The position numbers were made by a program, and so were the translations under genes. Below the pieces are notes generated by a model. The model did no database searches. It was not told the origin of the DNA and saw only the letters and a list, made by a program, of their open reading frames with translations. A stretch of DNA of 36,103 bases from Akkermansia muciniphila (GTDB taxonomy: Bacteria; Verrucomicrobiota; Verrucomicrobiia; Verrucomicrobiales; Akkermansiaceae): NCBI GenBank assembly GCA_945879075.1, contig CAMCUY010000014.1, positions 1-36,103 of the forward strand. The letters are read 5' to 3'. The number at the start of each line of letters is the position of its first letter. Position 1 is the first letter of the stretch. Shown here piece after piece: positions 16,119 to 23,191 of this stretch.

Positions 16119-17147
16119 ATGAAAGTCGCCCTGGACGCCATGGGCGGGGACCACGCCCCCGCCGTCAATATCGGAGGAGCCATCGACGCGCTGCGTTACT
16201 ACCCGAAGCTGCAACACCTTTATCTGGTGGGAGATCAGGAAATCCTGCAGGAGGAGTGTAAAAGACAAGGACTCGATTTGAACGACCCGCGAGTGAGCAT
16301 CGTCCATGCCTCGGAAGTGATCGGCATGGCCGAGCCGGGTGCGAAGACGGTGCGGAAGAAGAAGGATTCGTCGATCAGCATCGCCATGGACATGGTGAAG
16401 GACGGCCGTGCGGACGCGTTCGTTTCCGCAGGAAATACCGGCGGCGCGGTTGCGGCCGCGACTTTGAAACTCCGCACGCTTCCCGGCGTGGACCGGGCCG
16501 GCATCGCCTCCGCGCTGCCGAATGAATACGGGATTTGCCACATTCTCGACGCCGGGGCCAATCCCGAGGCGAAACCCGAGCATCTCGTCGCCTACGCGGT
16601 GATGGGCACCGCGTTTTCGCGCGGCGTGCTCGGTGTGAAACATCCGAAAGTCGGCCTGATGTCGAACGGCGAGGAAGACGAAAAAGGCACCACTTTCACC
16701 AAGGAAACCTTCAAGCTCCTCAAGCAAACGCCCGGCATCAACTTCGTCGGCAACGTCGAAGGCGGCGACCTTTTCGAAACCGAGCTGGATGTGGTGCTGT
16801 GCGACGGATTCGTCGGCAACATCATGCTCAAAACCATCGAGGCGACCGCCAAAGCGGTTTCCAAATGGCTGAAAACCGAGATCAAGGGCAACCCGCTGCG
16901 GATCGCCGGAGCCGTGCTCGCCCAAGGCGCGTTCAAGGCGCTCAAGGAAAAAAGCAGCTACGAAACTTACGGCGGCAGCCCGCTGCTCGGGGTCAACGGC
17001 GTGGTCATCATCGCCCACGGCTCCTCCACCGCTCTGGCCGTGCGCAACGCGATCCGGGTCGGTATGGAAACCGTCGAAAACCGGGTCAATCCACAGATCG
17101 AAGAAGCGCTGGCCGCCATTTCACTGGCCGTTCAAGCCGACGCTTAG
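16119..17147 (+). CDS. plsX: Phosphate acyltransferase PlsX
   Basis: 342 residues starting MKVALDAMGGDHAPAVNIGGA, the hallmark PlsX N-terminus. It converts acyl-ACP plus phosphate to acyl-phosphate for glycerolipid synthesis at the membrane surface. Other family motifs are GMAEPGAKTVRKKKDSSI, DAFVSAGNTGGAVAA, NEYGICHILDAGANPEAKPEH, EGGDLFETELDVVLCDGFVGN and SPLLGVNGVVIIAHGSS. Length and motifs are complete. Ninety-nine nt separate it from rpmF and 67 nt from fabH. The latter gap contains a hairpin. Confidence 0.97.
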   Translation: MKVALDAMGGDHAPAVNIGGAIDALRYYPKLQHLYLVGDQEILQEECKRQGLDLNDPRVSIVHASEVIGMAEPGAKTVRKKKDSSISIAMDMVKDGRADAFVSAGNTGGAVAAATLKLRTLPGVDRAGIASALPNEYGICHILDAGANPEAKPEHLVAYAVMGTAFSRGVLGVKHPKVGLMSNGEEDEKGTTFTKETFKLLKQTPGINFVGNVEGGDLFETELDVVLCDGFVGNIMLKTIEATAKAVSKWLKTEIKGNPLRIAGAVLAQGAFKALKEKSSYETYGGSPLLGVNGVVIIAHGSSTALAVRNAIRVGMETVENRVNPQIEEALAAISLAVQADA

Positions 17148-17179
17148 GTTTGGAAAGCCGAGCTTTTCACTTCGCGCTT

Positions 17180-17203
17180 GTGGCAACCCTTCGAGGGTTC
17201 CAC
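17180..17203 (+). promoter_or_regulatory. Hairpin in the plsX-fabH gap
   Basis: GTGG-C-AACCCT, loop TCG, AGGGTT-CCAC: a 10-bp stem with one bulged C, ending 11 nt before the fabH ATG. It has no U-tract, so it is more likely an attenuating or translation-tuning structure than a terminator. Its function is inferred only from position. Confidence 0.4.
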
Positions 17204-17214
17204 TGTCCGGCCGC

Positions 17215-18216
17215 ATGAGTGAATTGACGACTCCCACCCAAGTTTGCATCGCGGGAACCGGCAGCTATTTGCCGGAGCGAATCCTGACCAACGCCGAACT
17301 TGCGGTGATGGTGGACACCAGCGACGAGTGGATCCTGTCCCGCACCGGCATCCGCGAGCGCCGCATCGCCGCGGAGGGCGAATTCACCTCGCACATGGCG
17401 ACCCACGCCGCCCGCCGCGCGCTCGAACAAGCCGGCCTCGCCGCCGAGGATGTCGAGCTGATCATCGTCGCCACCATCACCCCGGACACACCGACCCCGG
17501 CGACCGCCTGTTATGTCCAACAGGCGCTCGGCGCAAACCGCGCGGTGGCCTTCGACATCTCCGCCGCCTGCTCGGGATTTCTCTACGCGATGAAAATTTC
17601 CAAGCGCATGATCTCCGACGGCGCTTTCAAAAACGCGCTGATCATCGGCGCGGAGAAACTCTCGGCCGTGACCAATTGGGACGACCGCACCACCTGCGTG
17701 CTCTTCGGCGACGGAGCCGGCGCCGCCGTCCTCCGCCGCGCCGAGCCGGAAGAAGGCTCCATCCTCGCCACCGAGATGGGCACGGATGGAAATCTAACCC
17801 ACTTGCTCAACATCCCCGGCGGCGGCAGCGCCTGCCCGATCACCGCCGAGAATGCGAACGACCACCTCCAGACGCTCACTATGATGGGCAAGGAGGTCTT
17901 CAAGCACGCCGTGACCCGGATGAAGGAAGCCGCGGAAAAAGTCATCGCCCGCGCCGATCTGAGGCCGGAGGACATCGCCTGCGTCATTCCTCATCAGGCG
18001 AATTTGCGGATCATCGACGCCATCGCCGACCGCCTCGCAGTTCCTAACGAGCGGGTCTTCGTCAACCTCGACAAATACGGCAACACCTCCGCCGCAGCGG
18101 TCGCCATCGCGCTTGACGAGGCGAACCGCAGTGGAGCCTTCAAGCGCGGCGAACACATCGTGCTCGTCGTTTTCGGAGCCGGCCTGACCTGGGCGGCCGC
18201 GGCAATTCGCTGGTAA
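17215..18216 (+). CDS. fabH: Beta-ketoacyl-ACP synthase III
   Basis: 333 residues with the KAS III catalytic triad Cys119 (DISAACSGFL), His260 (IPHQANLRI) and Asn290 (KYGNTSAA). The N-terminal half shows GTGSYLPERILTNAEL and DEWILSRTGIRERRI, typical of FabH. The enzyme condenses acetyl-CoA (or another short acyl-CoA) with malonyl-ACP to start fatty-acid synthesis. It is the last gene of the DUF177-rpmF-plsX-fabH unit. The start at ATG 17215 is supported by alignment to the family N-terminus. Confidence 0.97.
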   Translation: MSELTTPTQVCIAGTGSYLPERILTNAELAVMVDTSDEWILSRTGIRERRIAAEGEFTSHMATHAARRALEQAGLAAEDVELIIVATITPDTPTPATACYVQQALGANRAVAFDISAACSGFLYAMKISKRMISDGAFKNALIIGAEKLSAVTNWDDRTTCVLFGDGAGAAVLRRAEPEEGSILATEMGTDGNLTHLLNIPGGGSACPITAENANDHLQTLTMMGKEVFKHAVTRMKEAAEKVIARADLRPEDIACVIPHQANLRIIDAIADRLAVPNERVFVNLDKYGNTSAAAVAIALDEANRSGAFKRGEHIVLVVFGAGLTWAAAAIRW

Positions 18217-18240
18217 GAGACGCCAGACATGAAGACGCAA

Positions 18241-18309
18241 GACTCAAGAGCAGAGCAGTCGTCCATCGGCCGGGTCTTTCTTGAATCTTCCAGTCTCGCA
18301 TCTTGAGTC
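18241..18309 (+). promoter_or_regulatory. Inverted repeat abutting the POT transporter start
   Basis: GACTCAAGA (18241-18249) and TCTTGAGTC (18301-18309) are perfect 9-bp inverted arms 51 nt apart, the right arm ending 1 nt before the ATG at 18311. Folding would cover the ribosome-binding region. The spacer repeats related words (TCTTGAATCTTC), so this may instead be a simple-sequence intergenic element. Confidence 0.35.
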
Positions 18310-18310
18310 G

Positions 18311-20149
18311 ATGAGTTACCGCAGCACGCCGCAGGAGACCGAGGTGATGCCGCCGGGCATCCCGTTCATCATCGGCAACGAGGCGGCGGAACGGTTTTCG
18401 TTCTATGGCATGCGCACGATCCTGGTCGTGTTCATGGCGCAGTACCTGCATTTCATGGACGGCGGCGGCGGCCGCGCGCTCTCGCCTAACCAAGCGGTGG
18501 AATACTACCATCAGTTCGCCAGCTGGATTTATTTCACGCCGCTGCTAGGAGCGCTGATCGCGGATATTTTCCTCGGGAAATACCGCACCATTCTCTGGCT
18601 TTCCATCGTCTATTGCATCGGCCATGCCGCGCTCGCGTGCATGGGTTCGTATGGGAATTCGCCGTGGTGGCTGGCAGCCGGACTGCTGCTCATTTGCCTC
18701 GGCTCCGGCGGGATCAAGCCGTGCGTCTCCGCCCACGTCGGCGACCAGTTCGGGAAGAACAACCACCACCTGCTTTCCCGGATTTACAACTGGTTCTACT
18801 TCTCCATCAACTTCGGTTCGTTCTTCTCCACCCTGCTCACGCCGTGGCTGTTGGACAAGCACGGGCCGCACTGGGCGTTCGGCGTTCCGGGCGTGCTGAT
18901 GGCTATCGCCACCTTCATGTTCTGGCTTGGGCGGCACCGCTTCGTCCACATCCCGCCGTCCGGCAGCGGGTTCTTCAAAGAGGCGTTTTCCCGCGAGGGC
19001 GTCGTCGCCATCGGCAAGCTGATGCCGTTGTTTATTTTCATCGCGGTGTTCTGGTCGCTTTACGATCAGACCGGCTCGTCGTGGGTGCTGCAGGCCGAGC
19101 AGATGAACCTCCATTTCCTCGGCATCGACTGGCTCGAATCCCAGATCCAGGCGGTCAACCCGATCCTCATCCTGATCTTCATCCCGCTGTTCACCTTCAT
19201 CATCTATCCGATGATGGACCGGGTTTTCCCGCTAACACCTTTGCGGAAAATCGGCATCGGCATGGCGCTCATCGCCGCCTCGTTCGCGCTCACCACCTGG
19301 ATCCAAACCTGGATCGACGCCGGCCAGCGGCCATCGATCGGCTGGCAGATCGTCGCCTACGTCATCATCACCGCCGCGGAAATCATGGTCTCCATCGTCG
19401 GCCTGGAATTCGCCTACACCCAGGCACCCAAGGCGATGAAGTCCTGGATCATGGCGTTGTTTTTACTTTCCGTGTGGGGCGGCAACCAGTTCACCGCGCA
19501 GGTCAACCGCGTCATCGGCATCCCCTCCCCCGGCATCGCGCAGTTCGAGCAAGCCACCGCCCAGCTTCCCGCGGACTGGCGGACCTCGCCGCGCAGCATC
19601 GTGCTGCCGGGGCACGACGGGACCACCGGCACGAACGACGATCTCATCGCCCGCTGCCAGCAGGGCCGGTTGGAGTCGTTGGAAATCCCCGGCCGCCAAA
19701 TTTTCCTCAACGCCGCCAACCGGATCGAAGCGCGCGCCAAGGACGGTTTCCCCTCGAAAGAAGCCGCCCGCGAAATCCTCGGCGACGCCAAGGACCCGTG
19801 GGGAAATCCGCTGGTTTACGACCTCATCGACTCATCCCACGCCCGCATTTCCAGCGCCGGCCCCGACCGGATTTCAAAGACCCAATGGGACCTCGGCGTG
19901 ATCGTCGAAAAAGTCAGCGGCGACGCGCCATCCTCGCGGGACACCTGGCTGGGCCGCCGCAAGGCCGCGCTCGGGATTCAGGAAAAACCCGCCGCCGCCG
20001 GCTTCACCCGCAGCGAGTTCTGCGGCGGCCAGAGCAAGCTCGAAGGCGCGGCCTACTTCCGCTTCTTCACCTGGCTGGTCCTCGCCACCACCCTGCTGTT
20101 CATCCCGTTCGCCTGCTTCTATCGGCCGCGGACGTACCTGCACGACTGA
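18311..20149 (+). CDS. POT/PTR family peptide transporter with a large loop insertion
   Basis: 612 residues from ATG 18311. The N-terminal half is a normal proton-coupled oligopeptide transporter. It shows IGNEAAERFSFYGMRTILVVF (the ExxERFxYYG-type motif), LGALIADIFLGKYRTI and SGGIKPCVSAHVGDQF followed by the NWFYFSINFGS motif. These give POT family signatures and proton-coupling residues. After the penultimate helix (SWIMALFLLSVWGGNQFTAQ) comes a hydrophilic stretch of about 170 residues (roughly 405-575). It includes DGTTGTNDD and DPWGNPLVYDLIDSSHARIS with SAGPD, which resemble the C-terminal part of type II secretion pseudopilins (GspG). A final helix (FFTWLVLATTLLFIPFACF) ends the protein. 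It imports di- or tripeptides with protons. The insertion would face the periplasm. Confidence 0.9.
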   Translation: MSYRSTPQETEVMPPGIPFIIGNEAAERFSFYGMRTILVVFMAQYLHFMDGGGGRALSPNQAVEYYHQFASWIYFTPLLGALIADIFLGKYRTILWLSIVYCIGHAALACMGSYGNSPWWLAAGLLLICLGSGGIKPCVSAHVGDQFGKNNHHLLSRIYNWFYFSINFGSFFSTLLTPWLLDKHGPHWAFGVPGVLMAIATFMFWLGRHRFVHIPPSGSGFFKEAFSREGVVAIGKLMPLFIFIAVFWSLYDQTGSSWVLQAEQMNLHFLGIDWLESQIQAVNPILILIFIPLFTFIIYPMMDRVFPLTPLRKIGIGMALIAASFALTTWIQTWIDAGQRPSIGWQIVAYVIITAAEIMVSIVGLEFAYTQAPKAMKSWIMALFLLSVWGGNQFTAQVNRVIGIPSPGIAQFEQATAQLPADWRTSPRSIVLPGHDGTTGTNDDLIARCQQGRLESLEIPGRQIFLNAANRIEARAKDGFPSKEAAREILGDAKDPWGNPLVYDLIDSSHARISSAGPDRISKTQWDLGVIVEKVSGDAPSSRDTWLGRRKAALGIQEKPAAAGFTRSEFCGGQSKLEGAAYFRFFTWLVLATTLLFIPFACFYRPRTYLHD

Positions 20150-20321
20150 TACCGCCCCTACGAAATCATGTGCCAAATCGCAAGCTGCACCATGGGTCTA
20201 AAAGTCGAATGTCTGAAGGTCAAAAGTCGAAGAACCGCGAATTCTGAGCTGACCTTTGACCTCTGACCTTGAGACTCTTCTCACCCCAGTCCGTCGCTTT
20301 AATTCATCGAGCAGGAATGAT
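20150..20321. repeat. Hairpin downstream of the POT gene
   Basis: AGGTCAAAAGTC (20217-20228) pairs with GACCTTTGACCT (20251-20262) with one mismatch and a 22-nt loop. Words AAAAGTCGAA and GACCTTTGACCTCTGACC are repeated around it, giving a simple-sequence character. It may act as a bidirectional terminator between the convergent POT and YqeY-like genes. Confidence 0.45.
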
Positions 20322-20777
20322 TCAGGAAAGCCGCTTCATCACCGCGGCGGAAAGCAGTTTCCCGTCCGCCCGGCCTTCCACGAGTTCCTGCGCGCGCTTC
20401 ATCACCTTGCCCATGTCGGCCTTGCCGATGGCTCCGGTGTCGGCCACCGCCTGCTCGACCATCGCTAGCAACTCTTCCTCGCCCGGCGCGGCCGGCAGAT
20501 AGCGGGAAAGGATCTCGATCTCAGTCTTCTCCGTCGCCGCCAGCTCCGGACGGCCGGCATTTTCAAACTGCTCGCACGAGTCCACCCGCTGCTTGATTTG
20601 CTTGCGGATCACCGCGAGCACCTCGGATTCGTCCAGCACGATGCTGAGGTTGCCCTTCTCGATGGCGGCGTTCATCAGCGCGCTTTTCAACGCGCGCAAG
20701 GCGTTCAATGCGACCGTGTCTTTCGCCCTCATGGCGGTCTTGATGTCTTCGGGAATGCGGGTGGCGGTGTCGCTCAT
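20322..20777 (-). CDS. GatB/YqeY domain protein
   Basis: 151 residues from ATG 20777 (MSDTATRIPEDIKTAMRAKD). The all-helical YqeY domain is clear: LNALRALKSALMNAAIEKG, VLAVIRKQIKQRVDSCEQFE, NAGRPELAATEKTEIEILSRYLP and the C-terminal GKADMGKVMKRAQELVEGRADGKL. It resembles the tRNA-binding tail domain of GatB but stands alone. Free-standing YqeY proteins are widespread; a role in tRNA-dependent amidation has been suggested but not established. GatC and GatA are encoded elsewhere in this window, GatB is not. Confidence 0.92.
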   Translation of the reverse strand: MSDTATRIPEDIKTAMRAKDTVALNALRALKSALMNAAIEKGNLSIVLDESEVLAVIRKQIKQRVDSCEQFENAGRPELAATEKTEIEILSRYLPAAPGEEELLAMVEQAVADTGAIGKADMGKVMKRAQELVEGRADGKLLSAAVMKRLS

Positions 20778-20951
20778 GCCTTGTCCTATCACGGCCACGA
20801 AGCGAGCCAAGCAAAACCCTTTTGATCCTCCGAAGATCGCCCGTGCGCAGCGGAGCGCGTTGTCGCCTCAGCTCGGAGTGACGGAATCCGCGGGGACATT
20901 CATCGTGGAGATGCCGAGGTCCGATCCGAAATAGCCCAGGTGAAAAGGATG

Positions 20952-21317
20952 TCAAACAGGAGGCTCGAAGACACGGACCCGGCCTTCCTCAACAATCCGG
21001 AGGGAGCCCTCGAACGGTTGGGTTTTGAGCGCGCCGATCAGGGTGGCTGAATGACGATGAAGGACTTCCTCGCTCATGCGGGCAGAGGCGCGGAGCACGG
21101 CGATTCCATGATGCTCAGAGGGTGGAAATCGGAAGGGGTTTGCGAAGTCCAGATCGAGTGTGACGATGCCGCGTTGATCCAACCGGCAGCGGGCGGCGAC
21201 TTGTTCATCGGTGGCCGAGCAAAGGTCCTGCTCAGGAACCGAACAGACGTCGTGCCCGGCAGCAGCGAGCATGTCCCGGCCCCGCAGACCGAGGTTTTCA
21301 TCGAGCTTTAATTTCAT
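20952..21317 (-). CDS. DUF5615 family PIN-like toxin
   Basis: 121 residues starting MKLKLDENLGLRGRDMLAAAGHDV, with the acidic LDENL motif, then GIVTLDLDFANPFRFPP carrying the second acidic cluster. This is the DUF5615 (Mut7-C-like, PIN-related) fold, predicted to be an RNase. It overlaps the DUF433 gene by 4 nt (ATGA at 21314-21317), the normal arrangement of these two-gene toxin-antitoxin modules with the antitoxin first. Activity is inferred from family and operon. Confidence 0.88.
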   Translation of the reverse strand: MKLKLDENLGLRGRDMLAAAGHDVCSVPEQDLCSATDEQVAARCRLDQRGIVTLDLDFANPFRFPPSEHHGIAVLRASARMSEEVLHRHSATLIGALKTQPFEGSLRIVEEGRVRVFEPPV

Positions 21318-21565
21318 GCGACGGGCTCCAAGGCAGCGGGCACGAAGCGTTCATGGGACATCGCGGAACCGTAAGCGATGCAAGCGTGAATGTCTTCCAA
21401 GGTGATCTGCGGGAAATGAGAAGCGATGATTTCCTGCGGTGTGAGACCGGTGGCGAGGAGATCGAGCACCATCGAGACCCAGATGCGATGCCCACGAATG
21501 CAGGGACGGCCACCGCAGCGGGCGGGATCGATCCAGATATGTGCGTGGAGGTCTTCGTTAGTCAT
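21314..21565 (-). CDS. DUF433 family antitoxin
   Basis: 83 residues from ATG 21565 (MTNEDLHAHIWIDPARCGGR). The motif IDPARCGGRPCIRGHRIWVS continues into MVLDLLATGLTPQEIIASHFP, then LTLEDIHACIAYG-like segments. This is the DUF433 winged-helix-type fold that serves as antitoxin and autoregulator. It precedes the DUF5615 toxin with a 4-nt overlap. The upstream extension to 21658 reads through low-quality sequence and is not used. Confidence 0.88.
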   Translation of the reverse strand: MTNEDLHAHIWIDPARCGGRPCIRGHRIWVSMVLDLLATGLTPQEIIASHFPQITLEDIHACIAYGSAMSHERFVPAALEPVA

Positions 21566-21669
21566 GGCGGTGAATTCCAAGGGGGCTGGCCTTCGATTAC
21601 AAAGGGGAATGCGGGAACTGGTCCCGCCCCTGAAGGCCGATTCCATGGGCTCAGCCACGATTTATCAAA

Positions 21670-21741
21670 TGCCCCCGTCAAGAATCGAACTTGAATCTAG
21701 AGTTTAGGAAACCCTTGTTCTATCCATTGAACTACGGGGGC
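21670..21741 (-). tRNA. tRNA-Arg (anticodon CCT)
   Basis: On the minus strand, GCCCCCG pairs with CGGGGGC as the 7-bp acceptor stem. The D arm (AGTTCAATGGATAGAAC), anticodon arm AGGGT-TTCCTAA-ACTCT (one G-U) and T arm with TTCGATTC are all present. The anticodon in the 7-nt loop is CCT, reading AGG, a rare codon in these GC-rich genes. CCA is not encoded. It sits between the DUF433 antitoxin and the CLC transporter. Confidence 0.92.
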
Positions 21742-21809
21742 TTGGGACGCCGGAGGGCGGGGAGGAAATAACCGGACGGCGGGTGGCAGGCAAGTTACTT
21801 GTGAATTTC

Positions 21810-23039
21810 CTACGACAGCCGCTGGGCGGTGTAGATGCCTTGGCGGCCGCTGCAGCAGTAGGCGACGAGGCAGGCGGTGGCAAGGTAGAGGCCGTTGCCT
21901 GCGCCGAAGAGTTCCATGCCGAGGAAGGTGGAGGCGAGCGGGGTGTTGGTGGCTCCGGCGAAGATGGCGACGAAGCCGAGCGCGGCGAAGAGATCGACCG
22001 GCGCGCCGAGCGCGAGGGCAAGCGAATTTCCGAGCGCAGCTCCGATGAAGAACAGCGGGGTGACTTCGCCGCCTTTGAAGCCGGCGCTCAGAGTGATGAC
22101 GGTGAACAGGAATTTCCACGCCCAGGCACTGGCGGGGATTTCCGTGGAAGTGAACATGGCGGGCAGGGTCACGGCGTCGGGCCGATTTCCCAGCACGCCG
22201 AGACCGAGGTAGTCGCCCGTGCCGGCGAGTAAAAACAGGCCGATGACGAGCAGTCCGCCGACGACGGGGCGGAGTTCGGGGCGGGGGATGTAGGTCTTGA
22301 AGGCGCCGCCGAGGCGATGGGAGAGGGTGGAAAACAATCTACTAACGAGGCCGAAGGCGACGGCGGCGAGCAGGACTTTTCCCATCAGCCGGAAATCGAG
22401 GGGGGACGCGGCGGCCGGGACATCGACGGAGTAATGGGTATGGCCGATGCCCCAGGCGCGGCAGGTCCAGTCGGCGAGGACGGCGGCGAAAAAGCAGGGG
22501 ATGAGCGCGTCGTATTGGACGCGGCCGACGATGAGGACTTCCAGCGCGAACACGGCTCCGGCGACGGGCGTGCCGAAAATCGAGCCGAACCCCGCGGCGA
22601 CTCCGGCCATCAGCAGGATTCGGACGTGGGCGGCGTCGAGCTTGAGGAGGCGGGCGAAGGCGGCGGCGATGCTACCGCCCATCTGCAGCGCGGTGCCCTC
22701 GCGCCCGGCCGAGCCGCCGAACAAGTGGGTGACGAGCGTGCCGAGCAGTATCAACGGGGCCATCCGCTTAGGGACCCCCGCGCCGGGCTGGTGGATCTCG
22801 TCGATGAGCAGGTTGTTGCCGCCGTTGGCGGACTTGCCGTAAAAATGATAGAGCAACCCGACTCCAAGTCCGGCGACGGGTAGGAGGAAAAGCAGCCGGG
22901 GATGGGTGAATCGGACGAGCGTGACGGCATCCAGCGCCCACAGGAAAAACGCCGACGCTGAGCCGACGGCCACCGCCAACGGGGCGAGGATGGCGAGCCA
23001 TTTCAGGGCGGCGAGCAGTTGGGCGGGGAGCCGGGTCAT
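21810..23039 (-). CDS. CLC family anion transporter, possibly fluoride-type
   Basis: A 409-residue polytopic protein of the CLC fold. The N-terminal selectivity region is SANGGNNLLIDEIHQ; the classic GSGIP is absent. The second motif is GGSAGREGTALQMGG, with the gating Glu kept but Thr in place of Pro. The third is AGFKGGEVTPLFFIGAALGN instead of GGxFxP. The combination GREGT plus GGEVTP is, as I recall, that of CLC-F type fluoride/proton antiporters rather than chloride channels. There is no CBS domain. No fluoride riboswitch could be found in the 5' leader. Family assignment is firm; the ion is an inference. Confidence 0.85.
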   Translation of the reverse strand: MTRLPAQLLAALKWLAILAPLAVAVGSASAFFLWALDAVTLVRFTHPRLLFLLPVAGLGVGLLYHFYGKSANGGNNLLIDEIHQPGAGVPKRMAPLILLGTLVTHLFGGSAGREGTALQMGGSIAAAFARLLKLDAAHVRILLMAGVAAGFGSIFGTPVAGAVFALEVLIVGRVQYDALIPCFFAAVLADWTCRAWGIGHTHYSVDVPAAASPLDFRLMGKVLLAAVAFGLVSRLFSTLSHRLGGAFKTYIPRPELRPVVGGLLVIGLFLLAGTGDYLGLGVLGNRPDAVTLPAMFTSTEIPASAWAWKFLFTVITLSAGFKGGEVTPLFFIGAALGNSLALALGAPVDLFAALGFVAIFAGATNTPLASTFLGMELFGAGNGLYLATACLVAYCCSGRQGIYTAQRLS

Positions 23040-23191
23040 CGGGGCGGCGGGAATCTGGCAGGTCCCTCGGTGAATGGCAGCACCAAATAAGCCAAGGCCG
23101 ACGCGGCCAAGTTCTGCAGCAGATTTTCAGATGCTCCGCCCTGCCAAATGATCAGGAACCGATGATCAGCGCCGCCCCCCTCGCCGGCTAA

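Noticed and set aside
23040..23110. Possible fluoride riboswitch ahead of the CLC gene
   Set aside because: The leader has a GGTG/CACC pairing but not the GATG...CTGATGGC-type conserved core, so it is not supported.
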